This document shows positions 57,088-64,000 of a stretch of 64,000 nucleotides of DNA, in pieces. The stretch is taken from the NCBI GenBank assembly GCA_963845495.1, contig CAWJTH010000135.1, forward strand, positions 1 through 64,000. The letters run 5' to 3'. Position 1 is the first letter of the stretch. Every line of letters starts with the position of its first letter. The position numbers were made by a program, and so were the translations under genes. The notes below the pieces were generated by a model. It made no database searches. It saw nothing but the letters and a program-made list of their open reading frames with translations, and was not told the origin of the DNA. The stretch is from JAZKFT01 sp963845495 (lineage in GTDB: Bacteria > Bacteroidota > Bacteroidia > Chitinophagales > Chitinophagaceae).

Positions 57088-57121
57088 AAATTAAAGCCAC
57101 AGACAAATGCGATAATTTGAA

Positions 57122-58261
57122 ATGAAAATTAAACCGATAATTTTGCGCTTCCAAAATAAATTAATGCAAGGCAAACCGTATAATCAGTTCACCGCTTTCA
57201 AGGCCGTTTTTATTAGTAGTTTAAAAGCTTCGCTTAAAAATCCACAGGCTATTTTTTTTAGTTTGGTTTTTCCGCTCATTTTCGTTTTCATTTTTGGCTC
57301 GTTTGGTGGTGGAAATGGAAGCCGTTTTACGGTTGCCATACAGCCGGGAACCGACACCACAACTGGATTATTTAATTCGGTGAAAACAGAAATGTCTTTC
57401 CTTCGGCTAAAATATTATTCAGACACGGCGTTAATGCGGCAAGATTTGGAAAAGGGCAATCTTACCGCCATATTATCTATTACCAAAAATATGAATGATA
57501 CGGTAAGCGGAGAAATAGTACAATTAAAGGCAACCAATGCAACAGAAGGAGACGTAAGGCAGATAATGCCATTAATGGAAAGTGTTTTAATAAAACATTT
57601 GCCCGGCATGCAAAACTACAAACCAATTATACCTGTTATTTACGCGGTTCGCCCTTATCACCGTATCGATTTTGTTTTGCCGGGCCAAATTGGGTTTTCT
57701 TTATTATTTTCAACCTTGTTCGGCATATCATTTTTGTTTTACACTTTGCGGGAGCAGTTGGTGCTTAAACGCTTTTATGCCACGCCCATTAATCGGCTGA
57801 ACATATTGATAGGCATAGGTTTGAGCCGATTAATATTCCAGTTGATAAACGTGGTGGTACTGATTGGCGTTGGGCATTTTTGGTTAGGTTTTACGCTAGC
57901 GCATGGTTTTGATACATTTTTGGAAATTGTTTTATTGTCTATTTTCTTATTGTTTATTTTAATGGGAGTGGGGCTGATATTTTCCAGTTTCGCCAAAACG
58001 GACAATCTTATTCCCCTGATGATCAACATTTTTTCATTGCCTCAAATTTTATTGTCGGGCACTTTTTTTCCGATTGAAGTTTTCCCCACATGGTTGCAAA
58101 CCTGCTGCAAAATTTTGCCGCTTACACATTTCAATACTGCTATCCGTAAAATAGCTTTCGAGGGTGCGCATCTTTGGAATTGTGGTTTTGAATTGGGCAT
58201 AATGGCTATTTGGTGCGTAGTGGTTTATTTTATTGCAGGGAAGGTTTTTAAATGGGAATAG
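57122..58261 (+). CDS. ABC-2 type transporter permease
   Basis: This 379-aa membrane protein has one N-terminal helix (AIFFSLVFPLIFVFIFGSF), a soluble extracytoplasmic region of about 150 residues, and about five C-terminal helices with the LLSGTFFPIEVFPTWLQ segment typical of YhgE/Pip-like and ABC-2 permeases. No ATP-binding subunit is next to it; the partner may be encoded elsewhere. A later Met at codon 15 is a possible alternative start. Confidence 0.88.
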   Translation: MKIKPIILRFQNKLMQGKPYNQFTAFKAVFISSLKASLKNPQAIFFSLVFPLIFVFIFGSFGGGNGSRFTVAIQPGTDTTTGLFNSVKTEMSFLRLKYYSDTALMRQDLEKGNLTAILSITKNMNDTVSGEIVQLKATNATEGDVRQIMPLMESVLIKHLPGMQNYKPIIPVIYAVRPYHRIDFVLPGQIGFSLLFSTLFGISFLFYTLREQLVLKRFYATPINRLNILIGIGLSRLIFQLINVVVLIGVGHFWLGFTLAHGFDTFLEIVLLSIFLLFILMGVGLIFSSFAKTDNLIPLMINIFSLPQILLSGTFFPIEVFPTWLQTCCKILPLTHFNTAIRKIAFEGAHLWNCGFELGIMAIWCVVVYFIAGKVFKWE

Positions 58262-58383
58262 GATTGAATGGATAATGGAAGAATATGCTCGGTGGTTGCT
58301 AAACGTTTCATTTATTTTATTTCAAATTGTCTATTTTATTTCATTAGCATATTATCGAATTATCACATTATCAAATTAGAAAG

Positions 58384-58860
58384 ATGAATGTTATTAAATT
58401 AGGATTGATCAGCGCTGTTGTTTTTTATTGCATCCTTTGGGCATTTACAATTATCTTACCCAACAACACTATTGTTAGCAGAGCCGTAAACTCTGCGGTG
58501 AAACCAGATAGTTTGAAAACTGTTTTATCAAATCAAGTTTCATTAAAATCCATTTTATTGGGCGATAATTCCACCGCGTCGGTTGCTTTTACCGAACGGA
58601 ATTATTATTACAACGACCAAAAGATTTTCCACCGCGAATCAAATAGCGACACCATTTTTTTTCAGGTCGATAATTTAACAAAGGATCCATTAAAAGGCGG
58701 CATTGCCATGTATCGCATTTCAAGCGATAGCACCGCAGTGCAATTGTTTTATGTGTTCCGGGCAAAATGGTACAAGCCTTGGGATAAATTTAAAATGATG
58801 TACAACGATAAAGCCGTTGGAACATTGATGGATAGTGCGTTGCAAAGATTGCCAAAGTAA
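58384..58860 (+). CDS. Membrane-anchored hypothetical protein
   Basis: This 158-aa protein has one N-terminal hydrophobic segment (LGLISAVVFYCILWAFTIIL) and a soluble, beta-rich domain ending in WYKPWDKFKMMYNDKAVGTLMDSALQRL. The C-terminal pattern recalls SRPBCC-type proteins, but the match is weak. It follows the ABC permease by 122 bp, with an 8-bp-stepped AT-rich spacer (58325-58375). Function unknown. Confidence 0.6.
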   Translation: MNVIKLGLISAVVFYCILWAFTIILPNNTIVSRAVNSAVKPDSLKTVLSNQVSLKSILLGDNSTASVAFTERNYYYNDQKIFHRESNSDTIFFQVDNLTKDPLKGGIAMYRISSDSTAVQLFYVFRAKWYKPWDKFKMMYNDKAVGTLMDSALQRLPK

Positions 58861-58940
58861 ATTTTGACGTGCTAAACGTAATTGAAATCTAGACTTAAAA
58901 CATATTTCTATACATTGAGGGTTGATTGACGAGGCCGGTT

Positions 58941-59453
58941 TTATTGGTCTTTTGTTTTTCTTTGCTTTTTCAATTCCACTATATCGATGATGTCTTTAGG
59001 TCTTGGGTTTATTTCTTTATCTTTTATTAAATCGCCATAACTAATAAACGGAATATCCGTTTCTCTCAATTGAACGATTTCCCTTTTTTCAAAAGATGGT
59101 CGAAATTTTAATGGAGCCTTTAATTCTGGTAAGAGATCGAGCGTAAACTTGTCAAAATCGAATTTAAAAAATGATTTTTTAGGATTAGGTGCTTGTTCTT
59201 GTTTAAATGCCTTTACATCCTGTCCTAATTCTTCTAATGCATTTAAAAGATTAAAATAATTTCTATAGGTTGGATTGTACCAAAAATCAAGATCGGGTTT
59301 ATTGATAACAATTCCAGATATATCGGTTGAAAATCTAAAATAACCATGTAACGCAACAGCAGTACCACCAACAATCATATATTGAACAACATGTTTGTTA
59401 AGCACCGAACAAATACTAAGAATACTATCGGCTAAATTGTTTTCCATCAACAA
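58941..59453 (-). CDS. Nucleotidyltransferase-fold toxin-like protein (MNT/AbiEii-like)
   Basis: The 170-aa protein opens with VVQYMIVGGTAVALHGYFRFSTDI, the GG...H..R.T.D pattern of minimal nucleotidyltransferases of TA and Abi systems, followed by PDLDFW. A C-terminal IISYGDLIKDKE / PKDIIDIVELKK region resembles the AbiEii/MNT tail that meets the partner. The upstream small gene overlaps it by 29 bp, so the two form a pair. In related systems the enzyme adds nucleotides to tRNA or AMP to partner proteins. Confidence 0.75.
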   Translation of the reverse strand: MLMENNLADSILSICSVLNKHVVQYMIVGGTAVALHGYFRFSTDISGIVINKPDLDFWYNPTYRNYFNLLNALEELGQDVKAFKQEQAPNPKKSFFKFDFDKFTLDLLPELKAPLKFRPSFEKREIVQLRETDIPFISYGDLIKDKEINPRPKDIIDIVELKKQRKTKDQ

Positions 59454-59625
59454 TTTTATCTTTTGTTGTTTTTTTCTTATTGATTAATTCGTCTCTTAAG
59501 AGATTCAAAAAATCTTTGTACTCAAATAAATTCAGATTTGCACTGCATTCGTTTATATCCATAGTATTTGATTCAATACCTACCTTCAGTTCATCAAAAG
59601 TTGTATATCGTTTTAATGTTGCCAT
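59425..59625 (-). CDS. Small partner of the nucleotidyltransferase (putative antitoxin)
   Basis: This 66-aa charged protein starts at the Met at 59625 (MATLKRYTTFDELK); a Met six codons earlier is possible. It is helical and acidic in the middle, with basic ends. It overlaps the nucleotidyltransferase gene by 29 bases on the same strand, as is common for TA pairs. I recognise no domain. Confidence 0.6.
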   Translation of the reverse strand: MATLKRYTTFDELKVGIESNTMDINECSANLNLFEYKDFLNLLRDELINKKKTTKDKIVDGKQFSR

Positions 59626-59699
59626 GAAATATGTTTTGCTCACTATTTCAAATGTACAATATATATTATCTAAAATTGCGAGCTAATTATCCATTCAAC

Positions 59700-61691
59700 T
59701 TACTTTTTCTTATTTTTATAGGGAATATATCTGGCAAATTCCAACCAGCCTTCCGTAAAAGATTGCAAAGCATTGCGCATGGAGTCGTTTTGCGGTTTGG
59801 AATTATCTACCAAACTGTATAAATCACCCGTTTTGTTGTTGATGTTTTTTTCATAAAAAACGGGCGAAAACCCAGTGCCAGCCAATTGCTTGTTGTCGTC
59901 GAAAATTAATAAATGTTTGCTACGACCGCTGTCTTTTGCCAACATTGCCGGATTTAAAATATCGGTTCCCAGCGCCATATTGGTGTAAGGAATTCCAGAT
60001 AAACCAGCCAAAGTGGGCAAAATATCCAACTGCGAAACCAAATAAGAATAGCGTTTAGGCTGTAATAATTTGGGCGAATAAAAAAGCAGCGGCACGTGTT
60101 GGCAAGTTAAACCTTCCTCCGTCCAAACTTTTGGTAGCATGTCGCCGGCATTGCCGCGGATGCCATGATCGCCTACAAAAACAAAAATGGTATTGTTGAA
60201 GTAAGCTTCTTTTTGCGCCGCTTCAATAAATTTTTGGTAACAAAAATCGGTGTAACGAAAAGCATTAAATTCATCCAATGTCGTAAAACCATATTTTAAT
60301 AATGTGTCTTGCGGCACATTAAGCACTTTAAAAGCGGCCTTGTCTTCATCGGGAATGGTATATGGCCGATGATTATCAGATGTTTGGATGACCGCAAAAA
60401 AAGGTTTGTTGGCCTTTGCCAAATTTTGATTCGCTTCCAAAAAAACATTTTTGTCGCTTACGCCCCACACATCAATTTTGGGTGCTTTGTAATCGCCTTG
60501 TTCAAACAAATGCAGGCTATCAATATTGTTTTTTAGCAAGCCACGGATATTGGCCCAGCTTGCACTTCCACCAATAAAATAATATTTTTCATAACCCTTA
60601 AAATCGTTTAGGATCGTGTGCTGGCTTACGATTGCGGGGTTACGGGTATTGGTGGTAGCGCCAATTGTTACATCGGGAATGCCCGTTAAAGTTGCCCAAA
60701 CACCGCGGGCCGTTCCGTAACAAGGTGTAAAACAACGGTCGAAAAAAATGCCGTTGTTACAAATCGAATTAAAGAAAGGTGTGGTATTTAACGGGTTTCC
60801 ATACATCGAACTCTTGTAGGCGCTAAACGATTCGCAAATAACCAACACGATGTTTGGCTGTTGAAAAACAAAATCTTTTCTCGGCTGATAGCTCCGTTCA
60901 AAGTTTAAAGTGTTGGGATCAGGATTTTCAATGCCATAATATTGGGCCAATTCGGCGTAGTGCGCTTTTACCTTGTTTAAATCGTAACCTGTTCTTCTAA
61001 ATTGTAAAGTGCTAAAAAAAGATTGGAATGGATTTAATGCCAAGTTTGATTTATACTCGCTGCCTAAATCAAAAGCATCGCTCCAGCGAAGTGGATATTG
61101 ACCAACCCGACCAAAAATAGCCACCGCCAACAGCAAGAAAAATATAATGGGCTGCGCAATTTTCATTCCCTTTTTTCTAACGGCAATGGGTTGTTGGTTG
61201 ACAATAAAAAAGTTTTTTCGGATAACCCAACGGGTAAACCATAAAAACGCAATGGCAATTAATAACCAACGAATAACCGGGTAAGATTGCCACAACATTT
61301 TACTGGAAATGGCTGCATCACCCGCATAACTTAAAATATTGGCGTTGAGGCGTTGTTGCAAATAAGCGTAATGGCCAAAGTCGGCAGTGTAAAAACAAAG
61401 TATCAAAAACGACATGATCCACCACAAAGTGTTCCAGAATTTGGCGGCTGTAGGATGTTTGAACGGCGATAAAAATGGGAGCGAAGACAATAACCAAATG
61501 CCAAGAATGGGGATGCAAAGCATTTTTAAATCGTACCGCAAGCCAAGGAAAAAAGCGTCTGCCACTGATTCGTGACTGGCATCTTTAAAAAAAAGAAAGA
61601 AAGAAATGCGCATCAGCGTCATAATCAATAACAAAAACAAGCCGTTGCGGAGTATGAGCCGATAATTTTTGGAGAGAGAAATCATCTGCAA
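59700..61691 (-). CDS. LtaS-like membrane sulfatase (phosphoglycerol transferase family)
   Basis: This 663-aa protein has about five N-terminal helices and a large extracytoplasmic alkaline-phosphatase/sulfatase domain. The metal and nucleophile motifs are VICESFSAYKSSMYG, GTARG with the Thr nucleophile, and VFVGDHGIRGNAGD. Relatives attach phosphoglycerol or phosphoethanolamine to lipoteichoic acid, glycans or lipid A. In a Gram-negative bacterium the acceptor is more likely a glycolipid or polysaccharide. A repeat of the cgcagaaaacgg family lies upstream (61733-61810). Confidence 0.92.
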   Translation of the reverse strand: MQMISLSKNYRLILRNGLFLLLIMTLMRISFFLFFKDASHESVADAFFLGLRYDLKMLCIPILGIWLLSSLPFLSPFKHPTAAKFWNTLWWIMSFLILCFYTADFGHYAYLQQRLNANILSYAGDAAISSKMLWQSYPVIRWLLIAIAFLWFTRWVIRKNFFIVNQQPIAVRKKGMKIAQPIIFFLLLAVAIFGRVGQYPLRWSDAFDLGSEYKSNLALNPFQSFFSTLQFRRTGYDLNKVKAHYAELAQYYGIENPDPNTLNFERSYQPRKDFVFQQPNIVLVICESFSAYKSSMYGNPLNTTPFFNSICNNGIFFDRCFTPCYGTARGVWATLTGIPDVTIGATTNTRNPAIVSQHTILNDFKGYEKYYFIGGSASWANIRGLLKNNIDSLHLFEQGDYKAPKIDVWGVSDKNVFLEANQNLAKANKPFFAVIQTSDNHRPYTIPDEDKAAFKVLNVPQDTLLKYGFTTLDEFNAFRYTDFCYQKFIEAAQKEAYFNNTIFVFVGDHGIRGNAGDMLPKVWTEEGLTCQHVPLLFYSPKLLQPKRYSYLVSQLDILPTLAGLSGIPYTNMALGTDILNPAMLAKDSGRSKHLLIFDDNKQLAGTGFSPVFYEKNINNKTGDLYSLVDNSKPQNDSMRNALQSFTEGWLEFARYIPYKNKKK

Positions 61692-61732
61692 AAATAAATG
61701 CTGAACTGTTGCGGAAAACAGAAAACTATTCT

Positions 61733-61810
61733 CTCGCAGAAAACGGAGAAAACGCAGAATAAATAAGTTTTATAAATTCCCTTCCGCGTTTTCTCCGTTT
61801 TCTGCGAGAA
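61733..61810. repeat. Inverted repeat of the 'cgcagaaaacggagaaaa' family, copy 2
   Basis: ctcgcagaaaacggagaaaa (61733) and ttttctccgttttctgcgag (61789) are perfect inverted copies. Same family as 44031-44134. Confidence 0.8.
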
Positions 61811-61828
61811 TTCGTTTTTTGCGAGAAA

Positions 61829-62131
61829 TTAATTGCTGGCTGCAACATTTAGTTGCTGCAAAATTTCTTTTGCACTGGCAACACCCGTTTTGCGCCAAAC
61901 AATTTGTCCTTTTTTAAAGATAATAAGTGTTGGAATAGATTGAATACCATACTTTTCTGAATAATAGCGGTTTTTATCTACATCCATTTTTAAGATGGTG
62001 GCTTTGTCGCCAATAGCGCTTTTTACTTCTTTTAAAATAGGTGGCATCATTTTGCAAGGGCCGCACCAATCGGCGAAAAAGTCGACCACCACGGGCATTT
62101 CGCCTTGTATATGCGTTTCAAAATTGTTCAT
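61829..62131 (-). CDS. trxA: Thioredoxin
   Basis: This 100-aa thioredoxin without a signal peptide has the WCGPCKMMPP active site (FFADWCGPCK), the conserved Asp in VVVDFFADWC, and a cis-Pro in GIQSIPTLIIFKKG. It is a cytosolic disulfide reductant and could feed electrons to NrdA. The start overlaps the stop of the upstream gene by 4 bases. Confidence 0.95.
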   Translation of the reverse strand: MNNFETHIQGEMPVVVDFFADWCGPCKMMPPILKEVKSAIGDKATILKMDVDKNRYYSEKYGIQSIPTLIIFKKGQIVWRKTGVASAKEILQQLNVAASN

Positions 62132-62544
62132 GGTTCAATAGTTTTTTCGTTTTCAATATGCTCATCAGCTTCATGCAGCAAGTCTTGCGAAGCATTCATA
62201 CCAATTTCATTTTGTTCGGCTATTGTTAAATCATCGCTACCAATTGTTTGTACCCATTCGTTGGTGTGGTGGCGAAGAATTTGGACATTCAATCCAAACA
62301 TTGCGGCAAAATCCTGTTCAATTGTTCCAGTTTTTGAGTTGGCATGTATTTCAATAGCACCAGGATTATGTTTTGTTCTTACGGTTCCAATCTTTTTTTC
62401 GTGTGGCAATTGTCCATTCAATCTTGATTTTTCTTGCCAATTATGCGGGTGTTTGTAAAATTCAATTTTAAGAAACGGATAAGCAGCGGTGAATTCGTCG
62501 CTTATTTCGCCAATTGTTTTACTATCGTTTATTTCTAAAATCAT
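62128..62544 (-). CDS. Hypothetical protein cotranscribed with thioredoxin
   Basis: The protein is 138 aa from the Met at 62544; a 14-residue extension from 62586 lies in AT-rich spacer. It opens MILEINDSKTIGEISDEFTAAYPFLKIEFY, with NPGAIEIHANSKTGTIEQDFAAMFGLNVQILR in the middle, an alpha/beta arrangement, and an acidic tail. I recognise no family. The 4-base overlap with trxA suggests translational coupling and perhaps a redox role. Confidence 0.7.
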   Translation of the reverse strand: MILEINDSKTIGEISDEFTAAYPFLKIEFYKHPHNWQEKSRLNGQLPHEKKIGTVRTKHNPGAIEIHANSKTGTIEQDFAAMFGLNVQILRHHTNEWVQTIGSDDLTIAEQNEIGMNASQDLLHEADEHIENEKTIEP

Positions 62545-62654
62545 TGGGATCTTTATTTGTTTTATATCGCTAAAAAATAATACCAATACAACAATAGCAG
62601 CAGTTAAAGGTTTTTACCGCTTGCTGCTGCTATTGTAAAACAACTTTTTATGCT

Positions 62655-63533
62655 TTAATTTTTTAATGGCTTTACAGTGTAGCCTTTTTTACGAAGCAGG
62701 TTTAATACACCTTTTTCGCCACCCAAATGACCGGCGCCAACAGCAAAAAGCGTAGTTTTTTCTTTGGCGATATCATCAAATTGTTTCACCCAATTGCGGT
62801 TGCGATTAAACAACATCAAATCCATATATTTTGCCATGCTGGTATCGGTAGATGTCATATCGTTCAGAGAATCAAGGTTTTGCGAAATGTAAGCCTTGGT
62901 CATTTTTTCGAGTTCGATATGTTGTTGCGGGATGCTATCAATTGATTCCAATAATTCTTTCGCCTGTTCTTCGTACGGAATACTATCAAAAATGCTTGCT
63001 TGAAAATGCATCGTCTCCAAGCCTTTTATTTCTGTTTTTTTGGCTTGTGCCAATTGCATGATGCGCATTTCCATGCCGTCTTTTTCTTTGCAAGGCATTG
63101 CATCTTCAGAAACCATGCTACTTAACAACATTGGTTTAAATTTTTCCAACATCATAAAAGGCATTTGTCCATGCTTATCAAAATAGGCTTTCACTTTGGC
63201 GTATTCTGAGTCAGTATAAAAATCTTTTAATGTTTTATTGTCTTTCATCGGCAAGTCGCCGATCATGCCAAAGGTTTGTGCCAAATCATCTAAATCGATT
63301 TCAAAATAAACTTGACCAACACTGTTTATGATGTTGGTAAAATTTGGGCTTAACTTGGCGTCATCGGCACATAAAATATGCATAGTGCCAAAAAAATAGG
63401 AGGGTTGTTTAAGCCCGTTTCCACTAATTTCCCAAAGCAAGCTATTATTGTTAGACGCGTAATCGGCTTTTGGTTGCGATGAACATCCAACCCCAATAAA
63501 AGCCAGCAAGCTTAAAAACATCCCTTTCAGCAT
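62655..63533 (-). CDS. TraB/GumN family lipoprotein
   Basis: The 292-aa precursor has a lipobox (FIGVGCSSQ). The TraB/GumN domain follows: YFFGTMHILCAD near the start of the fold, with the GT.H motif, a region rich in E/D, and LFAVGAGHLGGEKGVLNLLRKKGY at the end, which holds the second conserved GxxH motif. These resemble metal-dependent peptidases of the Tiki/TraB family, but the activity in bacteria is unproven. Monocistronic. Confidence 0.92.
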   Translation of the reverse strand: MLKGMFLSLLAFIGVGCSSQPKADYASNNNSLLWEISGNGLKQPSYFFGTMHILCADDAKLSPNFTNIINSVGQVYFEIDLDDLAQTFGMIGDLPMKDNKTLKDFYTDSEYAKVKAYFDKHGQMPFMMLEKFKPMLLSSMVSEDAMPCKEKDGMEMRIMQLAQAKKTEIKGLETMHFQASIFDSIPYEEQAKELLESIDSIPQQHIELEKMTKAYISQNLDSLNDMTSTDTSMAKYMDLMLFNRNRNWVKQFDDIAKEKTTLFAVGAGHLGGEKGVLNLLRKKGYTVKPLKN

Positions 63534-63595
63534 AAAATTCTTTTTTCAAAAATAGGTTTAAAAAATGCTTTATTAATTTTTAGTAAAACCTTTTT

Positions 63596-63611
63596 TGGCA
63601 CGGTGTTTGAA
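63596..63611 (+). promoter_or_regulatory. Sigma-54-type promoter 1
   Basis: TGGCAC (63596-63601), five bases, TTGAA (63607-63611). This matches the -24 TGGCAC element and most of the -12 TTGC element, with the correct spacing. One base at -12 (GA for GC) departs from consensus. Predicted start about 63621. Confidence 0.6.
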
Positions 63612-63620
63612 ATTGTAGTA

Positions 63621-63678
63621 TTAGTTTTAAGGGTGTAGGGTTAAAGGAAGGAGGTCTTTGGATTTCCTTCCTTTTTTT
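63621..63678 (+). ncRNA. Candidate small RNA 1
   Basis: A short predicted transcript of about 58 nt from the sigma-54 promoter to the intrinsic terminator. It begins near the shared box ttttaagggt.tagggtt (63625-63642) and ends with the AAGGAAGG/CCTTCCTT stem (63644-63678) and seven Ts. It has no start codon with a sensible frame. Only sequence patterns support it. Confidence 0.45.
63644..63678 (+). terminator. Intrinsic terminator 1
   Basis: AAGGAAGG (63644-63651) pairs with CCTTCCTT (63666-63673), followed by a T-run to 63678. Confidence 0.75.
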
Positions 63679-63709
63679 ATAAAAAGAATATTTTTAGGGT
63701 TTTTAAAGT

Positions 63710-63726
63710 TGGCATAGTGTTTGCAA
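63710..63726 (+). promoter_or_regulatory. Sigma-54-type promoter 2
   Basis: TGGCAT (63710-63715), five bases, TTGCAA (63721-63726). The GG and GC pairs are at -24 and -12 with exact spacing. Predicted start about 63736. Confidence 0.65.
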
Positions 63727-63735
63727 TTTATAAAA

Positions 63736-63795
63736 CGTTTTAAGGGTTTAGGGTTTAGAAAAGGGAGCTTCGGCTTCCTTTTCTATTTTGTTTAA
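63736..63795 (+). ncRNA. Candidate small RNA 2
   Basis: A short predicted transcript similar in plan to candidate 1: promoter, the box ttttaagggtttagggtt (63738-63755), and a terminator at 63757-63792. Together the two form a tandem repeat of about 114 bp with independent sequences in the stem. Confidence 0.5.
63757..63792 (+). terminator. Intrinsic terminator 2 with UUCG tetraloop
   Basis: AGAAAAGGGAGC (63757-63768) pairs with GCTTCCTTTTCT (63773-63784) over 12 bp around TTCG, then ATTTTGTTT. A very stable hairpin. Confidence 0.85.
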
Positions 63796-63945
63796 GTTCC
63801 AAAAGCTTTTCTTTTAAAAGAATATCTCCAGAAATAATTCAATTAACACTTTGATTTATCAAACGAATGTGTTATTTTACCAAGGCTGGCGCAATAAAGC
63901 AGCCACAGTAATTTGAGCTAATTATCCAACTTTAAATTATTTTAA

Positions 63946-64000
63946 ATGCCTACTGTAAATTTTAACGAAAGTCAGCTACTGCCTTCCTTTGGTTATTTTG
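63946..64000 (+). CDS. Start of a gene cut by the window end
   Basis: ATG at 63946 opens MPTVNFNESQLLPSFGYF and continues past the end. The residue use is normal and no stop is seen. Too short for identification. It lies 150 bases after the small-RNA candidates, so it could be their downstream neighbour or be unrelated. Confidence 0.4.
   Translation, partial: MPTVNFNESQLLPSFGYF

Overview
The window looks like chromosomal DNA of a free-living member of the Bacteroidota, probably near the Chitinophagaceae. The grounds are moderately AT-rich DNA, DUF5686/carboxypeptidase-like and YccF proteins, lipoproteins with short signals ending in SC, GH105/PL10/CE8 pectin enzymes, TAnnTTTG-like promoter boxes and few Shine-Dalgarno sites. 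I see no rRNA, tRNA, CRISPR array, prophage or intact insertion sequence.

Layout. 0-4.1 kb: a three-gene molybdenum hydroxylase operon like E. coli PaoABC (minus strand). 4.3-4.9 kb: a broken orphan CdiA-CT-like toxin domain, then two terminator repeats. 5-14.4 kb: aldo/keto reductase, RhlE-like helicase, thiolase, a duplicated Cys-rich secreted protein, GNAT, VanZ-like, acyltransferase 3, an NlpC/P60 lipoprotein and YccF. 14.4-19.6 kb: a 211-bp tandem triplication, a frameshifted DUF5686 protein, a 22-copy 21-bp array and two thioredoxin-fold proteins. 20.2-24 kb: a multi-domain TIR protein and a nucleotide-binding-like/TPR protein separated by 1 kb of palindromic repeats (possible defence locus). 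24.4-27.1 kb: DUF3806, GH27 alpha-galactosidase, methyltransferase. 27.2-33.8 kb: a TolC/RND/adaptor efflux operon with a small upstream protein. 33.9-37.4 kb: amidohydrolase, CPBP protease, S53 peptidase. 38-41.6 kb: class Ia ribonucleotide reductase. 42.2-44 kb: pxpB-pxpC without pxpA. 44.3-55.5 kb: a pectin/galacturonate locus, all on the plus strand: GH28, GH105, PL10, CE8, UxaB, UxaA, UxaC. It takes pectin from demethylation and backbone cleavage to 2-keto-3-deoxygluconate. 55.5-64 kb: VapBC-like and nucleotidyltransferase-type toxin-antitoxin pairs, DinB, an ABC-2 permease, an LtaS-like sulfatase, thioredoxin, a TraB/GumN lipoprotein, and two tandem sigma-54-type promoters each followed by an intrinsic terminator.

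The intergenic DNA is the most unusual part. Many spacers are built of 7-bp tandem units whose sequence differs from place to place and which often start at a stop codon. Others carry long inverted repeats of a few recurring families. Several single-base indels, two of them in the essential nrdB gene, suggest that the assembly contains homopolymer errors.
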